Shown one piece after another: positions 37,635 to 49,600 of a DNA stretch of 64,000 bases. The notes below the pieces were generated by a model, which was not told the DNA's origin, ran no database searches, and saw only the letters and a program-made list of their open reading frames with translations. A program made the position numbers and the translations under genes. Positions within the stretch are counted from its first letter, which is position 1. Each line of letters opens with the position of its first letter. Origin of the DNA: Sclerodactyla briareus (Eukaryota; Echinodermata; Holothuroidea; Dendrochirotida; Sclerodactylidae); NCBI GenBank assembly GCA_026419785.1, contig JAODTK010001799.1:62001-126000 (forward strand), written 5' to 3'.

Positions 37635-40600
37635 TAGTAGTAGTAGTAGTAGTATAGTAGTAGTAGTATTGATTGTAGTAAAAGGTCGTGAAAAATTGTT
37701 ATAAGAAGTCAATTGATTTGTATCAGTTATTAGCTTTTAATACGTGACCGTATTGTGTGGAATGAATTCTGTTCTTTGTTGGGGCTGGGGAATAGGAGGA
37801 ATTGGGGGTAGTGTTCCAATAAGAGAAATTCTTCTACAGCAGTGCGTATTGGTTCAATCGATGTAGGCCGACAGCATGGAAGCACGAAGAATCGAACGCA
37901 GACTCGAATTGGGGAAATTCATTTCCATCATCAATATCCAGGCCTTTAATACCGTACTTCGGCTACGATAGATGCATGACCACAGCGTCATGCCGGGCTG
38001 CTGGCCGCTGACGTTACGTTACGTTACCACGGCTAAACCGTCGGGTCTCATAATTTCCAGTACGATGATAAATGACACCATTTGAAATGTTCTAGGAAAC
38101 CATAGACGTTTCACGACCTTAACAACGTGCAGCTATACAGCGTAGTCTCGCACATCGGCATATTAGTTTATGTTACTCGAAGCTTATATAGAGGCAACGC
38201 ATAGGCAACGCATACGGTAGCTACGAGGACCTTCATCCGCGAAGATTCGGTAATTTTAGCTGGCAATATAAACAGAGGTTAACAATAACTTGTTGGCGTC
38301 AGCCTGGAAAGAAGTGAAGGACAGTTCGTGCCAGTGGAACTTGCAGAGATACACGATAGGAGCCCTATTGTCCAGTTCTTGGAAACGTTTCGCGGAACAC
38401 TGTTTGGTATTGCGATGTGCGCATGTACTTAGCTTTTGACGTCTAACATGGAATATATTCCGCCATGTTATAAAGTCCCGTTCGAATACATAGGATACTA
38501 TAACAAGACTTTCAGGGGTCTAGTAAAATATGTTACTGTTTCCAGAGAAAGAGTGACACTCCGGCTATTTGCCAGCATTCACACGATTTTGTAAAAGATT
38601 TTTTTTTTTTAGTTACGTTATGGTTGGCACTCTGGCGCCACTCTGATGCCCTCGGAATGATCGAGTTATGTCGTGTGCAGCTCGGTCGTCGAAGTTGGAA
38701 ATAGATCCGAAAACAATTGCTTCCCAATTACGTTTGGCAAAAATACACTATTCAAACTCGAAGTGAATAAGGGATGAAAGTATCATTTCGACAGAAAGTT
38801 CCATAGGAATATATAATTTTGACGACATTGCTTCCTCAATTCTTTCATTACCTAGTAGCTCCCCATCCAACCCATCCACCCACCCACCCACTCACCCATG
38901 TACCTATTCATACATAAATTTATCAAAGACGAAAATTGAGCGAGATATACGCATGCATATTAGCGTATCTAATAAGAATATACTAGTCTCTTACAATGCA
39001 CTGAACCGCAGATATCTTTTGTCCGTTATCGATGTATGCGTCTTCTGTTTTATGTTTTCTACACGAACCATTGTGCCACCAGTCGTAAATTAAACAGTGA
39101 TGCCAAATAATAGAAATATCCTCACCGTTCATAGTAATACTACGCATGTTCACTATAAGATTTTTTCCCCTTCATTCTGGCCCTAGGGACCTGTACCCTC
39201 GGTGAGGACGTATACCAAGTCGGAGAAACATGGCACCCCGTTTTGGAGCCTTCCGGTGAGGACCGCTGCACACGTGCCGCTGCGATGCCCCTGGTCACCT
39301 GTCATGCGACAGGCCGACGTGCCCAGAACTCCACTGCGAGAGCACAATTCGCGTAGAAGAGAGCTGTTGCCCCGTATGTGCAAGTGAGTAACATATACTC
39401 GATGCCAGAATTTTGCAATGTGTAGCTAGCTTCAATAATTGACCAATGTATAGTACCGGCGAATAAATAAAACGATCACTCCATGTTAGGTTAAAAACAG
39501 CCGTTGCATCTCAAGGTTTTAATATTTGATCAGTTCCTTCGTGCACCTACGCAGACTGTTTGTATTTAAAGGCCAATGGTCATGTTACATGTTTGTTACA
39601 AAATTGAGGCCTATATATACCATCACGTTAGGGGAGGGGGAGGGGGGGGGGGGGTGGGGGGGGCATGTAAAGGTCGCTTATAGCCCCTACACAGTGAATG
39701 TTGCATTTTTGCGCCATGATAACAGAAAGACGATCCGGATGGAAACTCACAACATCCAGATGGGAACTCACCAATTGTTCACAGAATATTCAAGAATAAT
39801 CTCATTCATTTTTAAAAGAATCCCCATTTTCGTCTGTTTGTAATCGAGGCGCAAAAATGCAACATCCGTTGTGTAGAGTCTATGGGCGGCCTTCACATCC
39901 CCCCCCCCCCGTGATGTAATACGGTAGATTCCTCTGAATTCTCGAAAGTAAATTGAGATAACTCAACGAGGCAACATGCTAGAGCCTCCAAATTTGGGGT
40001 ATAGAGTTTTGATATATCCTCTTGCTAGTTTGAAGGAAATATGTTACATGGCCATTGGTCTTTTATTTTATTACTGTAAAAAATTATGGAACAATCACCC
40101 CGTGTTACCACGACAATCAGTGTCCGGGGTACAGATGTACATCGAATTAGAGTAGGTCAACTGTGTTAAGTGTATATACCAGGATCGCTCTACACTTGAC
40201 CTGTTAAATTGTAATAATAATAAACACGTGTAGAACACGTGGAGTGAACGTTTGTCTTGCTCGTACGGTCAATGCGAAGATTAGAGTGTTTATGGCAAGT
40301 CTTTCGATTACCCCCAACTGATGAGCGATGATACTGTTTGCCTGTTTACCTTGGACAACTAGAGTCAAGGATTGGGAACACATGGTGAAGTGTAGGCCCA
40401 ACATGAAACGCTGTGTATTTAAGCTACCATCGGACCATTTCGCGGTTCGATTGTTCTCCTGGCACACTACACCCACACGTGGTAACGTGGTTATGTTGGC
40501 TTAGGCCTATTATACGCTTCGTGTTACGCTTCCACCCGAAGGTGTTTCAGCTGGCTAAGGAGAGCCTCGAGGAAATCCTTAGTCGGAAGTTGTTGAGGCT

Positions 40601-43600
40601 CCCGTTTCGAAAGGACAGTAGTGAAGTGGACACGAGTAAAGAGGCAGGGGGTGAGAATTCCTGCTCCCAGGACCGATTAACTTCTCCACAGATTCGAGAA
40701 AGGAGCAGGGTGAAAGTTGGTATCTGACGACACCGGGGTTTGAACCAGGAACCTCAGGCATTACCGCTCCTGCCACCTCACCGCTCTAGTTATGTAGGCC
40801 TACTGCATATGCCTCATTAATAGGCCCACTTAGCTGCTCAGAACCACTGAAAACTACTGATGGTTATTTTGCGCGTCTTTGTTGATTTAGCCTACAATAT
40901 GCATAACCTATCGTTTTGCTGTTTATCGATAATATCATATTACATGTTTGGATTGGATACAAGTGATGACCACTCCTGGCCAATCCCCCGCTTTCGCATT
41001 CATACAGTGATACTTACAATACAACTTTGATTAAAACGCATAGCAGCTAGTCTGGGTTATGAGATGTTACCTTATCGGTGTAACTAGTAATATCGTAGAT
41101 GGCCCTGCGCGAATACAAGTGGTGAATACTTAGGACCATAACAGTCTTCAGTTACGGAGCGTGTTCAGATTCCCTAGTAATTCATGTGGCGTTGGAGTTT
41201 GCCCTAGTACTAACTACGATGAACTTTAATTGATAGGACAACTTTGCAACCATTCTGTCCCGTCACTCCATACGGTATGTTTACCTTATCATAATAGCTT
41301 GTTAGTTTATCTCTATGAAAAGAAGATAGAATCGCAGATCTTACCACTAAATTATGATTTTATTCAAATGTGGTTTCAGTAGGTTCATTGTTCTGGCTCC
41401 ATTCCCACACATGCACGAATTCCCACCACTACGTCCAATAAGCGGCCGTATGGCAAGCCGTTTTACTTTTTATTCGGTATTTGGAGATATCCACAATTAT
41501 TAGCGAGCGTTTACATTCACTAGTCAAGCAGATAACCAACATAATCAGATATAAGCGGTATAAAGCCAATGGTCCGGTCGTGTGTCTGTCTTCACGCCCC
41601 ACGGTGTGCGCCTGGTCAATCTGTTCATTTTATCGTATCATGGAATGACACCTTCGTTTCATCGAGCGGCCAATATCGTGAGAATGTGGCGTTAGGGGGG
41701 ACCGGAGCCGCCAGTGTACAAGAGAAGTCATATTCAGCTTGTCGGTGGCTGACGTAGTTGAACGACCGAGGTCTTGAATGGTCTACGGAAGCCTGACATC
41801 CAGCTTTGCCGCTCCGATAGCTTCAGAATAACTTCTTTGATGAATCGATGAATGGGTTGTGGAACAGACGCGTCTGACGATGGCAATGACCTTTTTTTTA
41901 TCCTAATCCAAACAGCGGTAGAAGCTGAAATGGTTATTACTGGAACTTTGCTGCATACATGAATGCAGTGTTCAGTATTTTCACCGCAAACAAATGTTTC
42001 ATGATTTCGGGTTCTTTACGCTACCGTACATTAATCAGTAAAAACACATGAAAACTGGTGACTCCTGAACGAGGTAATGTAATTATTTTTAGCGGTGTTT
42101 TGGGCTTCGATTGGTATAGGCCTAACAATCTTGTTCAAGAAGCAAGAATACATCGTTCGATCAGATCCGCAACACAAAATTGGTACCACCTATTGAAATT
42201 ACAATTCAGTAAATTGTCACTATATAGGCCCCACCCACACCCGCTTCCCAGCTAGTGTGAGAGTCATATTTTGTAAGAGCTGTGAAAGAGCAACCAGTGG
42301 TCACGGGTTTCATGCTGTCAAAATGTCATATAGTTTGACAGTTGACAGTTTTCTCACACTATATCATTCCACCAATGGGGAATAGAGATCCCATAAAAAT
42401 ACGTTTTCATGCATGTATGAGCGACTACGCTGTCGTTCGTCCAAATATTCAGCAGAAAAAGCTCACTGGCATCTATCTGTCTATTTTGAACACAAACGTA
42501 CATTGTGTTGATACGGAATATTGTGTGGACCCATAACATTTACAATGACATGTACAATGAACGATGCAAAGATAAACCGATACTATGCTGAATGTTATTG
42601 TTGGAAAAAGTATTCATTTTGGACGGGTTCCCATGACGCAATTGACGAAATAATTTATAGCACAGAAAATGCATTGCATATAATCCTGTGACGAGAATTC
42701 ATTATTTACACTCATTCGCCACTGCACTGACTGTGTCTGAAAGACGAATATCTTCTCAAGAATCCCAGCATCATGCATTTTCATTTCAATTTGAGATCGG
42801 TAAAAACATAGCTTATTCACCCCCCCCCCCCCCCCCCCACAAAAAGAGTCTTACAAGCAATATATTGGCGGTAACATGATTCGAACACTAAATCATATTA
42901 ACGTTACGTGTGAATTACCGTTCGTAACAATGTATCCACAGTATAGCCTGAGAGCGTTTTCCAGTATCACGTGTATCAGGGGAAAAAGTATGGTACTTGG
43001 GCAACACCATTGCCTGGGGTAGGCAAAAGGCTAAAAAATTTTTTTCTTTTTTCGGAGAGTGGATACAATTTTAGGAACACCAATGCTGAACAGATACAGA
43101 GGTGACAGCGCGACTGGGAACACTACAGATATAGCCTATTTTTACTCGTGCCAATTGTGATTCCTTTGTCAATGTTATTCGCGACTGTTACGAGGGCCGC
43201 AATATTCCCCATTCACAAATCTTATATGGGCGCACCAAGCGAATTGTTCCGACCCTTTCCACCGTATTCAATACGTCGGAGTGTAACGCTGCCTAGACGT
43301 GTGGAGCCCTTGTTAGAAAGAATCGTTCTAGTGGTGAATCGCACGCCGTCCCGCTGTTGACACCTCTTGGTATGCGAGTTCTTTGGTGGTGATTTCCTAA
43401 TTCCTGGCACGGCACTGCGTGTAGGCAAGTAACGGCGGCCATGGAATATAGGACAACGAACAAGTCATTGATAACCCTCTCACGGTCGGTGAGCGCGAAC
43501 GGCGGAGAATACAATGATCTAGTGTTAGTTTCCAATTATCATAATTTTTACTCAAAAGGATTTAAGAATTACAATAAAAAAAAACGTATTAAGGAACAGA

Positions 43601-46600
43601 ATTACGATACATTCCTGTCATAGTTGCGGCGTCTGCCCAAATCCGGTAAATCTCACGTTAATTCGGTTTCGACGAGTCATTTTTGGCGCTCAAAAGTGGC
43701 GGGCGGTTAACATGTAGGCTACATTTCAAGGGCAACCGTTAACAAGATGGAAAATTCAGGAAGCCCCATTTAGAAAGGTGTGAAGGGAAGCATTATAACC
43801 CTAGAGTTTAATGTCAGTCAATAAATAGGTCGATTCCACAAATAGCAGTCGTGGAGTGCGACGCAAACTGCATGGTTACAGTCAACTCAATGGTATTTTT
43901 CAACAGTGCAGTTGACGTTTATATATTAGCTATAAGTGGATCGCTGAAATGTTTTATTTCATGATCTTGTACAACGCAGCCATTCTCAGTACTGGGTATA
44001 GCCGTCAACAAAAGAGCTACTTTAGCCCGACAGTGAATGTGGAGAGATTGCGTAGGCCTCACATAGTTTGAAGGTTTCTGATTGCATTATTTGTTGACGA
44101 CATACCAGAAGTTTAACAGAACAGCTTTCCGATGACATTCTTACTTTAATAACAACCTTCCTAGTTCTGACGAAAAGAGAACAAAGAAAGAAAAGAACGA
44201 CAACATTATACCAACTATGATACTTGCCGGTCCATATGTTTTTATTAGCGGTTTGTGTTTTTGATTGTCCGTACGACACATGGTCTCCGTTGCGTTCAAT
44301 TCTTTCCTAATTTTAGAATGATATAGGCTACTCAATAGTGTTGCACCACGTTTCCACCCCTTTAGCCTATTTCGCTAACTTCCATGGTGTTTTCCAAACC
44401 ATTGGTCAATGAACTGACAATTGTTATAGAATTACCTATCTGGTCACTGGATGTCAGAGGGAGGGAAATAATCCATTCTATCAGAGACTCACCTAATTCA
44501 ATGGCAGTCGATTCGCATAGAATAAAATAAAAAGTGTTATTGCCGCATAAAGCAAGCGACCCTGTCTGCCAGATTCACTGACCATCATTTGATCATGTCG
44601 TTCGAAAAAGCTTCGATCTAACTGACCACGAGAATTAATTTGACGTTCTAGACCACAGACCAAGTATTCTGATCAACGATATTCGACAGCGAACAATTCG
44701 ATTAGCCTTCACGGCAATGAATCGCGCGAGATTGCCATCTCCAAGATTAATCGCAATAATTGGTCTAGTTTTACGATCTTTTTTTTTCCGTCTCGTTGGC
44801 CTGGGTACGGATTAAACTCCTGACATGTAATTTCTGTGATTTGTATGTACGATGGAGGCTGACGGTGTCCGATGGCCATCCTCGAAGCATCGAAAGTAAG
44901 TTCTTCTTCTGGCAACGTGCTCATCTCCATCTCGTAGTTGGGATGTGCCAAGATGCATATTCACAGCCTACTTGAGAGGGGTGGGGTGGGGTGGAGGGGG
45001 GGGGATCACCGGTACTTTCAGCTGACAGAGTCTGGGACTAGCTCAGGTGAGAAGAGGGCATATCAAAAACCCCTCACCCCAAATTTGGAGGATCTATCAT
45101 GTTGCCTTAAGCTTGTTTTATTATCTCAATTTACTCTTGAGAAATTAGAGGAATCTATGACATCACGGGGGGGGGGGGATGATGCAAAAGCCATCCATAG
45201 ACCCTACACAGTAAATTCTGCATTTTTGCGCCTCAAAAACATAAAGAAAAAAATAGGGGGTCACTTAGAAATAAATGAGACTATTCTTGAATATGCTATG
45301 AACAATTTTGTAATTTTCCATCTGGATCCTATCTATATTCATGCATTTTTTCAATGCCTTTCGCAAAATACATATTTTACATTGACTTAGTATTGCAGGG
45401 GATCCCGCAGTTTCCCCCTGTGATGCCACAGGACAAATTTTGCAATAGCTGACTGTGTCTTATCGGGGCACTCAAATCTACTGAAATTCGGTCTGGATGA
45501 TTAGCTGCCATGATTGTAATAAACGAATTACCAAAAGTCAAGTCATATTTACACGACCATTGGCCTTTAATTACATGAAACACTATGGCGATCGTCAGTC
45601 CTCCCTCCGAAGGTTTTGAAGACTGAATTACTACATTTCTCTCGAGGAACGCAAATTGCGGCCATTTTGGATCTGTGACAGCCTAATCTTGACTCACGAG
45701 TCACGAGAAGAACAGGTTTCAATCCGCTTCATGATTTTAAGAATTTCGATCATGTTTTACACTAACACAATACCTGAAACAGGGCTCATCTCTAATAACA
45801 TCACTATTTTGGTTTTTATCATACCATTTGATTAGATAGGCACAATCCCTCTGAATGTACTACAATGGCTGTGTGGATATGTCGAAGCGAACGGCGAGAC
45901 TGTTAAAATTGAAAGGTATCAGAAATAGTGGCTCGTTATGATTTGACCACGTCGAAAAGATAAATTGGACTGCTGTCCGCATTGTAGAGATCGGAGGTGG
46001 GCGTGGTGCTATATGTTGTTATATAAAGGGCCCGTCAATCAGAATGAGACAGGGGCGTGGTCATCATACCTATACCTAGTAACGGGTTTCTCTTGCTTTT
46101 TCCCCAGAAAGGAACGCTACCTCACGGTCGCCTGTATCCGCTTCCCACGCAACAGCCGTCCTCTAGCGCTCCTCAGGAGATTTACTGCCGTGTCCAGGGA
46201 CGAGAGTATTACGAGGGAGAAACGTTTCCCGGAGAGGAACTGTTTACCGGGAAGGCAAATAACGACTGCGTACGGTGTACCTGTTCCGTGAGTGAAACTA
46301 TTATATCATCACTCCGAGCATTATTCCCAAACCTTCAAGTTTGGTGTTTCCCTCTCTCCTCGTCCCCCTCTCAATCTCTCTTGTCACCCCGCCCCACCTC
46401 CCTCTTCGTCTCTTATACGCGAGACTTTCAAATCAAATCAGGAGCTGATCCAGTTCGCGGTGGAGGTTATAACCAACCTGTGGGTTATGTCATAATGTTG
46501 GTGGGCTGCAGAAATTTCGGAACGAGGACGCGCTTAGAAAAGTGCATCCCCGGGGTGGTCATTACGACTGCTTCTGGTGATAAATCACCTCTGTGGTGCA

Positions 46601-49600
46601 ATGTTATTTAAGGAGAGAAAGGAGTTAAACGACGGATTCGCCCTGACGTGATGGGCACTGGCGTGTTCTAATTGGGCTGGTGCTGTATTAGGCTATAACT
46701 GCATCCGAGGGGCCGACTCGTTGGCGCCAAGAAGTGCAACGCACGAGGCAGAGTTCTGGAATCGCGAGATTGCGCAATTACGCTTCCGATTTTCTAGCGG
46801 TTACAAAAAAACGATTCTCAGTAGAAGAGAGAGAAAAGGGAACAGAAAATCTGAATTCTTCGTAGGTGATGATAAAAGTCTCATAAGGTATTTAAATGGA
46901 TTTGTAATGCTGTATGAAGGTTTTGATAGGTTTTTTCAAACTGATTTGATGCATGCTGACAATCGCGGCGCTGAGCTGTGTAATAAATACATCCTAGGTT
47001 CCATGAGAGTGGGTTGGCTTATCTCAGTTAGTAATTTTGGATCTTGTGTGACCAATCAGCTTCTTAGGTGTATTATTGAACAAGGCACTTCCATTACGCT
47101 GAAACCCCCTTGTAGGCCCAATGATACCACCAAAATATCATCTGCTGAATGTTTTCTTGTGGGCAGAAGTGGGGTCGCGAGGTGGTGAGAAGGATGATAT
47201 TCCTTCGAAAGATCGAGATTGAAAAGATCTCAATTTAAAGATAAATCGAAATCTTATATCGATGAACAGGAGAAGTGTCCGAAGTGCTCTTGGAAACAAC
47301 TTGTAAACTTGATGGTATAAGAACAAACATAACGACGCATACGAAGATCGCCCAATACTCTCAGCTGATTGATGTAGCGTTTTTCACTTCTGCGCCAATA
47401 TTTTTCGTGGGTCTGCTTCGGTCGCGAGACGTGGCGTTTACGACCGGGCATCTATCTGGCTACTGCTAATCGTCATGGCTAACCTCACTTCACTGCATTC
47501 TAGGCTACCACCTGCATGGTTTCCTGCAGAGTCTGGGATGGAGAGACAGACAGTACTTATTGTGTCCGTGTTCCACAGAATCTACTTGTTGGAGATAGCA
47601 AGTGGCGGTTTGGGTTTTGGGGTGTGTTTGTGTGGCAACGACTTCGTTCAACCCATATATTTCCCATGTTTTTTTCTTGATTTCTGCTGTCATACCCTGT
47701 AGGGGAGTTAGAGTGAGTTGCATCAGCATTTTAGACGGCACAGCCCACTCTGTGGAGCCTGGAGCAAAAAAGAGTAACGCTAAGCGGGCTCTGGCTCCAT
47801 TGCATTCCTTCGGGACTGCTGGAGTCGACCAGCTTCAGGCATATAAACAAGCACGACGGGGCATCCATGGCACTAGGTGGAGGTGAGGTCTCCTTACTGA
47901 TGCAGTCAGCCGGTTCAGACTCGGACAAGTGCATGCTGGACGCGGCGAACCCCCGGCCCCATGGTCTTGAGCGGTGCCTCCTGTATCGCTGAGTCATCCC
48001 AGCGTTGGCACGAACGGGTGCCTGCAGGCAGGGGAGAGGCCGTCAAGGCCGGGTCGCCTGTCCTGCGCGGGTAACTGTTGCCAGAGACGGCTCTCGTTGG
48101 GACTGATATATCCCTTCTTAGAGGATTGGATGGCCTAATGGTTCAGGTTCTGGGCTTGTGATCGGCAAAGATTTGGGGTCCTATAACGAAAAAAAAAAAA
48201 ACTAAGAAGACACTCCAAAAAAAACCTCATGTACATTTCTTGTCCTTTTTCCCCGGGAGGTTCAATCACCTGTTTCTAGAATTCGTGCCCGATCCGCGGC
48301 TGCCCGGACCCATTTACTCCAGAGGGGTCGTGCTGCCCGGTATCAATTCTGAACCGGTAATTAACTATGAACCGGTCACACAGCAAGGTTGTACTTGATT
48401 TCTTATGGAGACAGGTTGGGGTGGGGGGTCGGAGCGAAAACAGTACTGAACAGAGTGGAATCCATGCTTGCCCGACCATTTAGGACGTTGCGATGGCCGA
48501 TTGTTTACCGATCATAGGGCCTTTTCGTGGTTGTCAAGTGTGCATGCTCATTATTAATCAGAGTTGTACGATGTGGCGCATTCCTTCTAATTTTTTTCTA
48601 CCGAGCTCTTGAGGTCACGAAGCTAGACTCTTGATTTAGATTTTTCCAGGCTTAAGCAGACATAATGCCTGTGTTACAAGTTGGAATCACCCAAAACGCG
48701 CACAGCTCGAGGACAAAAAAAAGGGCGCCGAATGCTATCCTTTCCTCTGGCACCCCCCTCATTCTCGTCCCTCTCCCCGACACAAAACACCACAATGTGA
48801 CCTTGCCTACTCTTTTTTAATTCATGTCGTTTCCTACACAGGGACGTCACCGGAACAGGCGAACGATATGCTTTGGCAGCACTATCTCGATAGCGACGAT
48901 ATAACAGTCAACAACTTCCCGCCAATCCTAGAGTCGGTATCCGAGCCTATCCAATCAGAGACTCGTCGCTGAAGAATACGGTAAGCAGGCAGAAACATTT
49001 GCGAGACATTCTCAAGTTCTTTTTTTTTTTTTTACGGTTGATTTTATGAAGCTGCCCGTCCAGCAATATTTGAACAAGGTCCGGCAAGTATGCATACCTG
49101 GATGCTGCATTTCGTCAGCTCGAATTTGCCCCGGGGACCGTACTTCGAATGCTTAACCCGCGAAGTGAGCGAACGTTTCAATGAGAGTCAGAGCGAGGGC
49201 TCGAACTCACAATCGCGAGATTTTCTGCACCCTGCGTGTCCTCCTCAAGATTCTAACCTACCTTTGATGGATCCATAATTAAAAACATCATTTAGTAGCT
49301 CGTGTTAATTTTCAAATAAATCGTACGTTCCATCAGACTATGTACAGTTGAATCACACTACTCAACCGTTTTTTTTTTGGGCAGTTTCAGCTTTTTAGCC
49401 CGCCCCTTTTTGGAGCAATGGAGCACCTGTGCATACGCTGTTGAACTCACTAATATTAACATAATTCATGAAATTTAGGGTATACGGGCGCACCGCGCAC
49501 CCGCACTTATTTTTAATGGCGTATGTGCAGGGAATCTGATGTACAGGAGAAATGGGATTCCTGTGGCTAAAAAGTATACATCTTTCTCATTTCCCACAGT

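Larger units (their letters stand above)
39384..46111 (+). other. Chordin-like intron 2 with MITE, SINE and half-degraded MITE
   Basis: About 6.7 kb between VWC1 and VWC2. It holds the foldback MITE at 39.57-40.06 kb, a minus-strand tRNA-derived SINE at 40.5-40.8 kb, a C-run at about 42.82 kb and a second MITE copy at about 45.05-45.57 kb. No coding exon was recognised. Confidence 0.6.

Noticed and set aside
46721..47188. 155-codon open frame as a gene
   Set aside because: No recognisable domain, no supporting splice sites, and it lies inside the chordin-like intron.
47475..47720. Missing VWC2 second-half exon (TGCTGT and a GTGAGT nearby)
   Set aside because: Only the CC pair and a donor-like word fit. 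The other cysteines, Pro residues and frame are absent, and a T run breaks the segment.
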